DNA from: Pseudonocardia kunmingensis
GTDB taxonomy: Bacteria; Actinomycetota; Actinomycetes; Mycobacteriales; Pseudonocardiaceae
Assembly (NCBI RefSeq): GCF_006716445.1
Contig: NZ_VFPA01000005.1
Span: forward strand, 1-64,000
Reading direction: 5' to 3'
Length of the DNA stretch: 64,000 nucleotides
Below, one piece after another: positions 19,900-27,663 of this stretch (its first letter is position 1; each line of letters begins with the position of its first letter). Below the pieces are notes generated by a model. The model saw nothing but the letters and a program-made list of their open reading frames with translations, did no database searches and was not told the origin of the DNA. The position numbers and the translations under genes were made by a program.

Positions 19900-19946
19900 A
19901 CGAACGGCACATTCGTCGGCTAGGTAGCGACGAGAGTGCCGTTCGT
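19900..19946. terminator. Long hairpin between convergent genes
   Basis: ACGAACGGCAC pairs with GTGCCGTTCGT over 11 bp, and an inner arm TCGTCG/CGACGA pairs around CTAGGTAG-type loop bases. It lies between the anti-sigma gene stop (19883) and the BTAD gene stop (19972), so it probably serves both. Confidence 0.7.
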
Positions 19947-19971
19947 CCGGGTGGGAGCGGAGCGCCGGGGT

Positions 19972-20838
19972 TCAGGGCCGGGCGGTGCCGGGCACCGAGC
20001 CGCCCGCCACGAGGCGGCGCGCGCCGCCGCCCGCGCCGCGCACCGAGCGCAGGCCGGGCAGCTGCACCGCGGACCGCGGCATGGGGTGGCGAGCGCGCAG
20101 CAGGGGCCACGCGGGCGAGGGCGGGAAGAGCGCCTCGAGCCCGGAGGACGCGGGTCCGACGCTGGAGCGCAGCAGTTCCTGGTAGTCGTCGTACGCGGCG
20201 ACGGCGGCGGCGATGTTGCCCTCCGCGAGGTGCACCTCGATCAACGTGCGCCGCGCGCTCTCCCGGCTGGGCGCCGCCTGCACGGCGCCCTGCGCCATCG
20301 CGACCGCCTCCTCGTAGCGACCCGCCGCGGACAGGCGCAGGCTGCGCTCCTCGAGGGCGTGCAGCCGGAGCTGGCGGAACCGCTCGCGCTCGACGGCGAT
20401 CCACGCGGCGGTCCAGCCGGGGAGGATGTCGGCGGACAGGAGCGCGATGTCGGGGCTGTCGGTCGCGGGGATCTCGGGGAGCGCGCGGACGAGGCCGAGC
20501 GCGTCGGCGAGGTCCACGTGGACGTCCGCGGCCAGGGACAGCGGCCCGGTGAGGTCGCCGTCGCTGAACAGGGCGGGCACGCCGACCCCCGCGGCCGCCT
20601 CGTCGAGCAGGCGCAGCGCCGCGGTGGCGGGTACCCCGGGCCACAGGTCGGTGGCGAGGGCGGTGCGCTCCTGGGGGCGCGGGTGCACGGCCAGGTAGGC
20701 GACCAGCCGGCGGGAGTCGACCCCCAGCGGGACGGTGGTGCCGTCCGTGGTGAGGGTGAAGGACCCCAGCACCCTGACCTGGTGCAGGGCGCCGCCGTGC
20801 GCCTGAGTCGTGCGAGATCGTCGCTGATCGTCAGACAT
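19972..20838 (-). CDS. BTAD-domain (SARP-like) transcriptional regulator
   Basis: 288 residues from MSDDQRRSRTTQ. The start (VRVLGSFTLTTDGTTVPLG, RRLVAYLAVHPRPQERTAL) follows the winged-helix domain of SARP regulators in compact form. Residues ~95-240 make the bacterial transcriptional activation domain of helical repeats (RFRQLRLHALEERSLRLSAA, then EEAVAMAQGAVQAAPSRESA). SARPs activate secondary-metabolite genes, but none lies next to it. The last ~35 residues are Arg/Gly-rich and look disordered. The ATG at 20838 is chosen because the frame upstream is not conserved in character. Confidence 0.78.
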   Translation of the reverse strand: MSDDQRRSRTTQAHGGALHQVRVLGSFTLTTDGTTVPLGVDSRRLVAYLAVHPRPQERTALATDLWPGVPATAALRLLDEAAAGVGVPALFSDGDLTGPLSLAADVHVDLADALGLVRALPEIPATDSPDIALLSADILPGWTAAWIAVERERFRQLRLHALEERSLRLSAAGRYEEAVAMAQGAVQAAPSRESARRTLIEVHLAEGNIAAAVAAYDDYQELLRSSVGPASSGLEALFPPSPAWPLLRARHPMPRSAVQLPGLRSVRGAGGGARRLVAGGSVPGTARP

Positions 20839-21018
20839 GATCGTCCCAAATGTGAAGTGCCCGGCCGGAGCTCGCAGTGACCCGTCGGCAGCACGACGGC
20901 GCCGGAGTCCGCGGAAGAGTGTTCTCCGGTGCGGCGGCCTTGCCAAGGGGCATCTTCGTCACACTTCCGGCTGCTCCAGGGCCGTCCGGGTGACGAACGA
21001 GCGCGCGGCTCATCCTAC

Positions 21019-21999
21019 TCACGGCGTGGCGCGCATCCGGACGTGGGTGCCGCGGCCGTCGGTCCAGACGTGCAGCGTGTCGCAGAGCTGGCGGGCGATC
21101 CAGACGCCGCGTCCGCGAGGGTCGGACGGGTGGGGGGCCTGCAGGCCCGGGAGCGGGTCGCGCAGCACGCCCGCGTCGTCGATCTCGCACAGCAGGCCGC
21201 GGGCACCGGTCCAGAGCGACAGCTGCGCGTCGGGGGTGCCGTGCTCGACCGCGTTCGTGGCGACCTCGTTGACCGCGAGGACGACGTCCTCGATCCGCTC
21301 GCGGGGGCAGCCCGACCCGGCCATGGCCCGCTCGACGGCCGCCCGCACCTCGTGCAGGCGCCACGCGCTGAAGGGCAGGTGCACGTCCGGGGGCCCGAGC
21401 AGCGGCGGCGCGGGTGCGGGCCGGTCGGTGAGGACCGCGCGGGGGTCGCGGTGGGCGGGGTTGCGGTGCAGCCGCCCGTCGGCGAGCAGCAGCGGGTGGT
21501 TGCGCCGGGCCCCGTCGAGGACCTCCTGGTGCAGGGGGAGCTCGGGGTAGGAGCAGGTGAGGCGGACCGGGAGGTCGGCCAGCGCGACGTTGAGGGCGGC
21601 GTCCAGCTCGGTCCAGAACCCGCCGTCGGCTCCGTCGAGGTGGTCGAGGTGCTCGGCGAGGACCGTGACCGGGCCGACGCCCGCGGCGGTGAGCGCGCGC
21701 AGCTCGAGTGCCCAGCGCGTGGCCGTGGTCTGGGCGGAGACGTGCTCGGGGTCGTCGGCTGCGGTGAGGGGGATCAGCGGGGCCGGGGCGTCCCGGTTGT
21801 CGTCCCGGTGGCCCTCGAGGTGCGCGCGGAGGGCGTCGAGGGTGGCCGGGGCGAGCGCCACGGCGATCCGCTCGCCCCGGTCGAGCGCCGCGGCGGCGAG
21901 CGGGCCCAGCTGCCCCGCCGGGTCGGCGCCGCGGGCGCGGAAGGCCACGGCGTGCTCGAGCCGGACGGCGGCGGCCGACCGGGTGGTCTCGACCTTCAC
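21019..21999 (-). CDS. MEDS domain - HATPase fusion (anti-sigma-type kinase with sensor)
   Basis: 326 residues from VKVETTRS. Residues ~10-190 form a MEDS domain (RLEHAVAFRARGADPAGQLG, TVLAEHLDHLDG, LTCSYPEL), a putative ligand sensor named from DcmR. Residues ~215-325 form an RsbW-like ATPase with N-box EDVVLAVNEVATNAVEHGTP and GRGVWIARQLCDTLHVW. The GTG overlaps the stop of the MEDS-STAS gene (GTGA), so the pair is made in a fixed ratio. The likely system is a sensed signal changing binding between this kinase and the STAS partner or a sigma factor. Target sigma factor not visible. Confidence 0.85.
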   Translation of the reverse strand: MKVETTRSAAAVRLEHAVAFRARGADPAGQLGPLAAAALDRGERIAVALAPATLDALRAHLEGHRDDNRDAPAPLIPLTAADDPEHVSAQTTATRWALELRALTAAGVGPVTVLAEHLDHLDGADGGFWTELDAALNVALADLPVRLTCSYPELPLHQEVLDGARRNHPLLLADGRLHRNPAHRDPRAVLTDRPAPAPPLLGPPDVHLPFSAWRLHEVRAAVERAMAGSGCPRERIEDVVLAVNEVATNAVEHGTPDAQLSLWTGARGLLCEIDDAGVLRDPLPGLQAPHPSDPRGRGVWIARQLCDTLHVWTDGRGTHVRMRATP

Positions 22000-22913
22000 G
22001 GCGCCTCGTCCGGGGTCGTATCCGGGGTGGGAGCGGCGGGAGCGCCCGGGTGCGCTCCGACGACGAGCTGGCTGGCGAACGGTGCCCCGCACCGGTCGAG
22101 CACGCGCTGCACGCGCGGGCGGACCCCGGTGAGCACGAGCCGGTGGGCGCTGGGGAACTCCTCGGCGGCGTGGACGAGCCCGACGGCCCCGGCGACGTCG
22201 AGGAAGCGCAGCGACGACAGGTCGAGCGCGATGTCGTCGGGGGCGTCGGGCGCGCGCAGCGCGGTCTCCAGCGCGGCCTCGAGCAGCTTCCGGATACGCG
22301 GGCGGTTGCTGTGGTCGACCTCGCCCGCCACCCGGGCGGAGCCGACGCCGGTGGCGGTGATGCGCAGGAGCCCGTCGTCATAGATGGCCGGGGAGACGAC
22401 CTCCGTGGCGTGCGCCGCCCGCATGGTGTCGATGAACTCGTCGGGGAAGCGGACGCGGTCGTAGAGGCACAGCACGCTGGCGGGCCGGTCGCGCACCTGT
22501 TCGTCGACGGCGCGGTCCCAGTCGAGCATCGAGCCCTCCGCGGTGCGCCGCAGACCGGCCTGGAGCTGCCCGCAGAAGCGCACGGCCGGGAAGCCGGCCG
22601 CGAGCGCGTCGTCGATCACACCGCGCACGGCCGCGCCGACGTCGGCGAGGGAGCTGTTCAGGGCGGCCCGGGTGTCCTCGGCGGGGACGACGGTGAACCG
22701 CCCGTCGCGCATCGGCGCGTCGATCGGCACGCCGTCGTCGGTCAGCCGCTCGAGCACCCGGTCCAGGGTTCCGTCGTCGAAGTACACGACCCGTTCGCCG
22801 AGGTCGAGGCCGGTGGCGAGGAACCCGGCGGTGACCTCCCACAGCTGCTCGTCGCTGATCGGGACGGCGAGGGCGTGGCCGAAGGACCGGTAGTCCTCGA
22901 CCGTTGTCGTCAT
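21996..22913 (-). CDS. MEDS domain - STAS fusion (anti-anti-sigma-type protein with sensor)
   Basis: 305 residues from MTTTVEDYRSFGHALAVP. The N-terminal MEDS sensor runs to ~residue 190 (LERVLERLTDDGVP-type region, FCGQLQAGLRR, SVLCLYDR). The C-terminal STAS domain carries GEVDHSNRPRIRKLLE and IALDLSSLRFLDVAGAVGLV, where the Ser in DLSSL is the position phosphorylated in SpoIIAA-type proteins. It is first in a two-gene operon with the MEDS-HATPase. Both having the same type of sensor suggests they sense one signal together. A -10-like TAGAGT (22995-23000, reverse strand) precedes it. Confidence 0.85.
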   Translation of the reverse strand: MTTTVEDYRSFGHALAVPISDEQLWEVTAGFLATGLDLGERVVYFDDGTLDRVLERLTDDGVPIDAPMRDGRFTVVPAEDTRAALNSSLADVGAAVRGVIDDALAAGFPAVRFCGQLQAGLRRTAEGSMLDWDRAVDEQVRDRPASVLCLYDRVRFPDEFIDTMRAAHATEVVSPAIYDDGLLRITATGVGSARVAGEVDHSNRPRIRKLLEAALETALRAPDAPDDIALDLSSLRFLDVAGAVGLVHAAEEFPSAHRLVLTGVRPRVQRVLDRCGAPFASQLVVGAHPGAPAAPTPDTTPDEAP

Positions 22914-23074
22914 CACGCATCCCGGGGTGGCGGCAGGGGGCCGTGCAGCGCAGGACGCCGCGCCCCCGGGGGAACGCAGCGTCACGCGCACGACACTCTA
23001 CGTCGTCTGCCCGAGCCGCGGCTCAGCCGGTCGGGCGACGGGGGTGGACGGCCCTGGTCCGGTCGGGCGCCGGC

Positions 23075-24655
23075 TCACGGGACCGGTGGTGGCAGCACGG
23101 CCTCCACGAGGTGGGGTCCCGGCTCGGCGGCGGCCCGGCGCAGGGCGTCGGCGAGCTCCTCGGCGGTCGTGGCCCGCACGCCGGGGACGCCCATGCCGCG
23201 GGCGAGGGCGACGAAGTCGAGCTCCGGGCCACCGAGGTCGAGGAGCGCCCGCGCGCGGGCCCCGTCGGCCCCGAGCGCCCCGGCCGCGCCCACCTGCTGC
23301 AGCTCCATCCGCAGGATCGCGTAGGCGCTGTTGTGGTAGATGACGGTCGTGACGTCCAGGCCCTCCCGGGCGTGGGTCCACAGCGCCGAGATCGTGTACA
23401 TGGCGCTGCCGTCGGCCTGCAGGCACCACACCGGCCGGTCCGGGCACGCCACCGCCGCGCCCGTGGCGGCGGGCAGGCCGTAGCCGATGGCGCCGCCGGT
23501 GAGGGCGAGCCAGTCGTGGCGCGGGGCGCCCGCGGTGGTGGCGGGCAGCCCGCGGCCGCTGGTCACCGACTCGTCCACGACGACGGCCCCCTCCGGCAGC
23601 AGCGCCCCGACGACCGCGGCCGCGCTCGCCGCCGTGAGCGGCCCGGTGGGCAGCTCGGGACGTGCCGCGGGCGCCAGGCGCGCCGTGGTGCCCGGGGCGA
23701 GCAGGTCGGCGAGCTCCTCGAGCGCGGCCGTGGCGGCGCCGTCGGCGAGGGCGCCCGCGCGCGCCGCCAGCGCGTGCACCTCGCACCCCGGCGGGACCAG
23801 GTCTGAGGGCTTGCCCGGGTAGGCGAAGAACGACACCGGGGAGCGTGCGCCCGCCAGCACCAGGTGGTGCGCCCCCGCGAGCTGCTGGACGGCGGCGTCC
23901 ACCTGGTAGGCCAGCCGGTCGACCCGCGCGACGCCTGCGCCGCGCTCGAGCCGGGTCGGGAAGGTCTCGGCGAGCACGCGGGCCCCGGTGGCGGCGGCGA
24001 TCCGGTCGGCCGCGGCGAGACCGGCGGCGCGGGTGGCGTCACCCCCGACGAGCAGCACGCAGGGCTCCCCGGAGCTCAGCGCGTCGGCCGCGGCGCGCAG
24101 CGCGTCCGGCGCCACCGGGGTGGGCGGGGCCACCGGCAGCGGCTCGGTGACCGGCTCGCCGCCGTCGTCCCAGCTGACGTCGGCGGGCAGGACCAGGGTG
24201 GCCACCTGGCCCGCCCGGGCGGCCGCCACCGCGGCGGCCGCGTCGGCACCGATCTCGGCCGAGAGCGCGCCGTGGCGCACCCACCCCGACACCGCGCCCG
24301 CGATCGCGGCGATGTCGGACTGCAGCGGCGCGTCGTACTTCGCGTGCGTGGTGGCGTGGTCGCCGACGACGTTGACGACGGGGGTGCCGGCGCGCCGGGC
24401 GTTGTGCAGGTTGGCCAGCCCGTTGCCCAGCCCCGGGCCGAGGTGCAGCAGGGTGGCCGCGGGCCGGTCGGCCATCCGGGCGTAGCCGTCGGCGGCGCCG
24501 GTGGCGACGCCCTCGAACAGGGTGAGCACCGCGCGCATCCGCGGCACCGCGTCCAGCGCGGCCACGAAGTGCATCTCCGACGTGCCGGGGTTGGCGAAGC
24601 AGGTGTCGACCCCGCTCGCGAGCAGCGAGCGCAGCAGCGCCTGCGCGCCGTTCAC
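23075..24655 (-). CDS. Thiamine-diphosphate enzyme of the acetolactate synthase / benzoylformate decarboxylase type
   Basis: 526 residues from VNGAQALLRSLLASG. It has the three-domain plan. The activating Glu is in TLFEGVATGAADGYARM, the central domain spans residues ~190-320, and the ThDP/Mg motif runs from QADGSAMYTISALWTHAREG to VIYHNSAY. GGAIGYGLPAATGAAV is typical. The first residues (GVDTCFANPGTSEMHFVAAL) match proteins filed as acetolactate synthase large subunit but closer to decarboxylases such as MdlC. Without a regulatory subunit gene nearby, a 2-oxoacid decarboxylase or carboligase is more likely than branched-chain synthesis. The GTG overlaps the OsmC stop. Confidence 0.85.
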   Translation of the reverse strand: MNGAQALLRSLLASGVDTCFANPGTSEMHFVAALDAVPRMRAVLTLFEGVATGAADGYARMADRPAATLLHLGPGLGNGLANLHNARRAGTPVVNVVGDHATTHAKYDAPLQSDIAAIAGAVSGWVRHGALSAEIGADAAAAVAAARAGQVATLVLPADVSWDDGGEPVTEPLPVAPPTPVAPDALRAAADALSSGEPCVLLVGGDATRAAGLAAADRIAAATGARVLAETFPTRLERGAGVARVDRLAYQVDAAVQQLAGAHHLVLAGARSPVSFFAYPGKPSDLVPPGCEVHALAARAGALADGAATAALEELADLLAPGTTARLAPAARPELPTGPLTAASAAAVVGALLPEGAVVVDESVTSGRGLPATTAGAPRHDWLALTGGAIGYGLPAATGAAVACPDRPVWCLQADGSAMYTISALWTHAREGLDVTTVIYHNSAYAILRMELQQVGAAGALGADGARARALLDLGGPELDFVALARGMGVPGVRATTAEELADALRRAAAEPGPHLVEAVLPPPVP

Positions 24656-25212
24656 GCGGCGGCCTGGGGGCCCCGCACCCGCACCGAGGTGGTGGGGGAG
24701 GAGACGAGGGTCTGCAGCACCACGCAGTATCGCTCGGTGAGCTTCACCAGCGTGGCGATCTCCTCCTCGCTCGCCGTGGTGTCCAGGTCGAAGGTGAGGC
24801 GGATGTCGCGGAAGCCGACCGGGGCCTCCTTGTCCACGCCCAGGGTGCCGCGGAAGTCCAGGTCGCCCTCCGCGTGCACGGTGCCGGCGACCGACAGGCC
24901 CAGCGACGTGGCCACCGCGCGCAGCGTGACCCCCGCGCAGGCCACGAGCGCCTCCAGCAGCATGTCGCCCGAGCACAGCTGGGTGCCGTCGCCGCCGGTG
25001 GCCGGGTGCAGTCCGGCCTCGGCCAGCGCGGTGGCGGTGCGCACGCGGCAGGCCACGCCGGTGCCGTCGAGCTCGCCGTCGGCGATGAGGGTCACGACCG
25101 CGGCCTGCGGGTCCTCCCGGTAGCGCGCCTTCAGCGGGGCCTGGCGCTCCTTCAGGGTGCCCGCGTCGGTCGCTGCGTCTCGCTTCTCGTCCATGGCGTC
25201 CATGGCCTGCAT
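24652..25212 (-). CDS. OsmC/Ohr-family protein
   Basis: 186 residues from MQAMDAMDEKRDAATDAG. Other in-frame ATGs are at 25203 and 25194, but GGGAGG lies five bases before 25212. Both peroxidatic-type cysteines of the family are present, in LLEALVACAGVTLRAV and LTERYCVVLQTL, so thiol-dependent reduction of organic hydroperoxides is possible. An extra Cys is in GTQLCSGD. The N-terminal ~35 residues are a polar extension. It is directly upstream of, and overlaps, the ThDP enzyme gene, suggesting a joint task such as protection against side-reaction peroxides. Confidence 0.85.
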   Translation of the reverse strand: MQAMDAMDEKRDAATDAGTLKERQAPLKARYREDPQAAVVTLIADGELDGTGVACRVRTATALAEAGLHPATGGDGTQLCSGDMLLEALVACAGVTLRAVATSLGLSVAGTVHAEGDLDFRGTLGVDKEAPVGFRDIRLTFDLDTTASEEEIATLVKLTERYCVVLQTLVSSPTTSVRVRGPQAAA

Positions 25213-25256
25213 CGTGCCTCCCGGCGCCGCGCGGCGCGACGGGCCGCCGAACCCGG

Positions 25257-25262
25257 ATAGGC
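25257..25262 (+). promoter_or_regulatory. -10 element for a leaderless message
   Basis: TAGGCT ends eight bases before the GTG of the phosphatidyltransferase gene, with no ribosome site between. Spacing fits transcription beginning at or next to the start codon. Confidence 0.6.
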
Positions 25263-25270
25263 TCCCCGGC

Positions 25271-25897
25271 GTGGTCGACCCGTCGCCGAGCAGTCCCGGG
25301 GTCGACCGCGTCCTCACGGTGCCCAACCTGCTCAGCGTGCTGCGCCTGGCCGGCGTGCCGCTGTTCCTGTACCTGCTGCTGGCGCCCGGCGGGAGCGCAT
25401 GGGGTGCGGACTTCTGGGCGATCGTCGTGCTCGCCGTGGGCGGGATCACCGACTGGCTCGACGGCAAGCTCGCCCGGCTGCTGGGCCAGTACAGCAGGCT
25501 CGGGGCGCTCCTCGACCCGGCGGTGGACCGGCTCTACATCCTCGCGGCGCTCGTGGCGCTGGGCGTGCGGGAGGTCGTGCCGTGGTGGGCGGTCGTCGCG
25601 CTGGTGGCGCGCGACCTGGTGCTCGCCGCTACCCTGCCGGTCCTGCGCGCCCGCGGGTACGGGCCCTACGAGGTCGTCTACCTCGGCAAGGGCGCCACCT
25701 TCCTGCTCCTCTACGCCTTCCCCCTGCTGCTGGCCGCGCAGTCGCAGGGCTGGTTCGCCGACCTCTCCCGGCCGTTCGCCTACGGGTTCGCCGTCTGGGG
25801 CACGGCGCTCTACCTGTACACCGGCCTGCTCTACCTGGCCCAGTTCGTGCGTGCGCTGCGCACGCCGGCGCATGCGGCGGGTCTAGGAGCGCGCTGA
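25271..25897 (+). CDS. CDP-alcohol phosphatidyltransferase (PgsA2-like)
   Basis: 208 residues. The catalytic motif of the family, D-G-x2-A-R-x8-G-x3-D-x3-D, is complete: DGKLARLLGQYSRLGALLDP followed by AVDRLY. Four to six membrane helices (VPLFLYLLLA, FWAIVVLAVGG, WAVVALVARDLVLAA, ATFLLLYAFPLLLAA). It joins a CDP-activated lipid to an alcohol in the membrane. The alcohol (glycerophosphate, inositol phosphate or other) cannot be told. In mycobacteria pgsA2 (Rv1822) lies just upstream of gcvH-garA as here. The GTG at 25271 is fixed by the leaderless -10. Confidence 0.85.
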   Translation: MVDPSPSSPGVDRVLTVPNLLSVLRLAGVPLFLYLLLAPGGSAWGADFWAIVVLAVGGITDWLDGKLARLLGQYSRLGALLDPAVDRLYILAALVALGVREVVPWWAVVALVARDLVLAATLPVLRARGYGPYEVVYLGKGATFLLLYAFPLLLAAQSQGWFADLSRPFAYGFAVWGTALYLYTGLLYLAQFVRALRTPAHAAGLGAR

Positions 25898-25970
25898 GGA
25901 GCTCCGACCTACTGCGCGGCGGCCGGAGCTCCCCAGCACCCTCCTGGCGGGCGGCGCGTGGGGCGGGGGA

Positions 25971-25976
25971 TAGTCT
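25971..25976 (+). promoter_or_regulatory. -10 element for leaderless gcvH message
   Basis: TAGTCT stands seven bases before the gcvH GTG and no Shine-Dalgarno is present, so the message very likely starts at the GTG itself. Confidence 0.6.
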
Positions 25977-25983
25977 TCCGCAC

Positions 25984-26367
25984 GTGATCCCCGAGGACCT
26001 CCGCTACACCGATGCCCACGAGTGGGTGCGCGACCTGGGGGACGGGGTGGTCCGGATCGGCATCACCGACCACGCCCAGTCCCAGCTCGGAGACGTCGTC
26101 TTCGTGCAGCTGCCCGCCGTCGGCGACGAGGTCGCCGCGGGCGCGGCCGTGGGCGAGGTCGAGTCCACGAAGTCGGTCTCCGACATCTACGCCCCCGTCG
26201 CCGGCACCGTCGCGGCCGTCAACGACGCGCTGGAGGCCAACCCGGAGCTCGTCAACTCGGGGCCGTACGAGGCGGGCTGGATGCTCGACGTGCGGCTCCC
26301 CGACGGTTCGGGCGTCCCCGACGACCTGCTCGACGCGGCCGCGTACCGGGATCTGGTCGGGAGCTGA
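25984..26367 (+). CDS. gcvH: Glycine cleavage system H protein
   Basis: 127 residues. GcvH carries the aminomethyl group on a lipoyl-lysine between the P, T and L proteins. The lipoylation site is in VGEVESTKSVSDIYAPVAG (Lys of ESTKSVS), preceded by the usual YTDAHEWVRDLGDGVVRIGI and ITDHAQSQLGDVVFVQLP. The C-terminus (SGPYEAGWMLDVRL) is normal, so the protein is complete. gcvP lies 2.1 kb downstream on the same strand behind its own riboswitch. gcvT is not in the window. Expression here seems independent of the riboswitch. Confidence 0.95.
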   Translation: MIPEDLRYTDAHEWVRDLGDGVVRIGITDHAQSQLGDVVFVQLPAVGDEVAAGAAVGEVESTKSVSDIYAPVAGTVAAVNDALEANPELVNSGPYEAGWMLDVRLPDGSGVPDDLLDAAAYRDLVGS

Positions 26368-26397
26368 GGCGGCCCTCCCGCCACCACGGGTGCGCGG

Positions 26398-26403
26398 TAG
26401 GTT
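26398..26403 (+). promoter_or_regulatory. Likely -10 of garA
   Basis: TAGGTT lies 109 bases before the garA GTG, giving a leader of roughly 100 nt that ends in a strong AGGAGGA ribosome site. The leader is C-rich and otherwise featureless. Confidence 0.4.
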
Positions 26404-26512
26404 GAGTCCGACCGCGCGAGCGCCCGCGACCGCGCCCCACCCAGACGCCGCCACGCACCACCCCGGCGGCGCCCCACAGGCACCACACCAGCCACCAGGA
26501 GGAGACCCCGAG

Positions 26513-26971
26513 GTGACCACGAACGACGGGCCCGGCGTGCCCCCGGAGCGCGAGCGCTCCCCGGAGACCACCTCGGTCTTCCGCGCGGACTTCCTCTCCG
26601 AGTCCGAGCCGCCAGCCCAGGACCAGCCGGTCTCCGGTGTCGACTCGCTGCCCGCGGGCGCAGCGCTGCTGATCGTGAAGCGGGGGCCCAACGCGGGGTC
26701 GCGCTTCCTCCTGGACCGCGCGTCCACGAGCGCGGGCCGGCACCCGGACAGCGACATCTTCCTCGACGACGTCACCGTCTCGCGCCGCCACGCGGAGTTC
26801 CGCAGCGACGCCGGCGAGTTCGTCGTCGTCGACGTCGGCAGCCTCAACGGCACCTACGTCAACCGGGAGCCGGTCGACACCGCCGTGCTGGCCAACGGCG
26901 ACGAGGTGCAGATCGGCAAGTTCCGGCTGGTGTTCCTCACCGGGCCCCGCGAACCGGGCGCCGGGGGCTGA
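26513..26971 (+). CDS. garA: FHA-domain metabolic switch protein GarA (OdhI)
   Basis: 152 residues. The N-terminal motif ETTSVFRADFL is the conserved double-Thr site phosphorylated by PknB/PknG-type kinases. The FHA domain (residues ~60-145) has the phosphothreonine-binding residues in SAGRHPDSDIFL, VSRRHAEF and SLNGTYVN. In mycobacteria and corynebacteria the unphosphorylated form inhibits 2-oxoglutarate dehydrogenase and glutamate dehydrogenase, and phosphorylation closes the protein on itself. GTG start with AGGAGGA nine bases away. The neighbours (gcvH upstream, bfn and Rv1830-like downstream) match the mycobacterial order, but the MerR gene Rv1828 that normally follows garA is absent. 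Confidence 0.94.
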   Translation: MTTNDGPGVPPERERSPETTSVFRADFLSESEPPAQDQPVSGVDSLPAGAALLIVKRGPNAGSRFLLDRASTSAGRHPDSDIFLDDVTVSRRHAEFRSDAGEFVVVDVGSLNGTYVNREPVDTAVLANGDEVQIGKFRLVFLTGPREPGAGG

Positions 26972-27065
26972 CGCAACGGCGACCCGCCGCCCGTCCGGAG
27001 TCGGGCGCGGGCGGGGCGCGCCGTGTAGCGTCAGGAAGTGCAGGACCGCGAGGAGGAGCGTGGCG

Positions 27066-27539
27066 ATGAGCGAAATGCGAGTCGTGGGAGTGCGGGTAGA
27101 ACTCCCCGCGAACCAGCCGATCCTCTTGCTGCGGGAGACCAGCGGCGAGCGCTATCTGCCGATCTGGATCGGGTCGGTCGAGGCCACCGCCATCGCCCTG
27201 GAGCAGCAGGGGGTCAAGCCCGCCCGCCCGCTCACGCACGACCTGCTGAAGGACGTGATCAACGCCCTCGGGCGGCGCCTCGAGCAGGTGCGGATCACTG
27301 ACCTGCAGGAGGGCACCTTCTACGCGGAGCTGGTGTTCGACGGCGGTGTCACCGTGTCGGCGCGGCCGAGTGACTCGGTGGCGCTCGCGCTGCGGATCGG
27401 CGTGCCGATCCATGCCGAGGAGAGCGTCCTGTCCGAGGCCGGGCTGATCATCCCGGACGAGCAGGAGGACGAGGTCGAGAAGTTCCGCGAGTTCCTCGAC
27501 TCGATCTCGCCCGAGGACTTCCGCGGCGCCCAGCCCTAG
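27066..27539 (+). CDS. Bifunctional nuclease (BFN/DUF151) family protein
   Basis: 157 residues from MSEMRVVGVRVELPANQP. The body PILLLRETSGERYLPIWIGS, EATAIALEQQGVKPARPLTH, LEQVRITDLQEGTFYAEL and RPSDSVALALRIGVPI is the BFN domain almost throughout. The name comes from plant proteins with RNase and DNase activity. Activity of the bacterial protein (Rv1829 type) is not established. The ATG at 27066 is chosen because AGGAGGAG lies seven bases upstream. The GTG two codons earlier would place the ribosome site too close. A -10-like TAGCGT is at 27026-27031. Confidence 0.9.
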   Translation: MSEMRVVGVRVELPANQPILLLRETSGERYLPIWIGSVEATAIALEQQGVKPARPLTHDLLKDVINALGRRLEQVRITDLQEGTFYAELVFDGGVTVSARPSDSVALALRIGVPIHAEESVLSEAGLIIPDEQEDEVEKFREFLDSISPEDFRGAQP

Positions 27540-27610
27540 GAGCCGCGACGGCGGCGCGCCGCGTTGACCACCGCGGCGCGCGCCCATATCGTCGGATCCT
27601 CAAGCCCGTC

Positions 27611-27641
27611 GGCTCCGGTGGCCCTTCCGGTGGCCGGAGCC
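27611..27641 (+). other. Small stem-loop in the leader of the MerR gene
   Basis: GGCTCCGG pairs with CCGGAGCC across a 15-nt loop, ending about 20 bases before the GTG of the MerR gene and next to its ribosome site. It may be a terminator of the bfn message or a leader structure. Either is a guess. Confidence 0.35.
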
Positions 27642-27663
27642 GGGCTCCGGCGGAAGGAGTTCG

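Noticed and set aside
23010..23030. GAGCCGCGGCTC palindrome as an operator or terminator
   Set aside because: Twelve-base palindromes of G and C are expected by chance in DNA of this composition, and no spacing or neighbour supports a role.
23075..25873. 932-codon reverse frame suggesting a giant fusion protein
   Set aside because: The part upstream of 24655 runs through the OsmC gene out of frame and through the convergent phosphatidyltransferase gene. The real ThDP gene starts at the GTG 24655.
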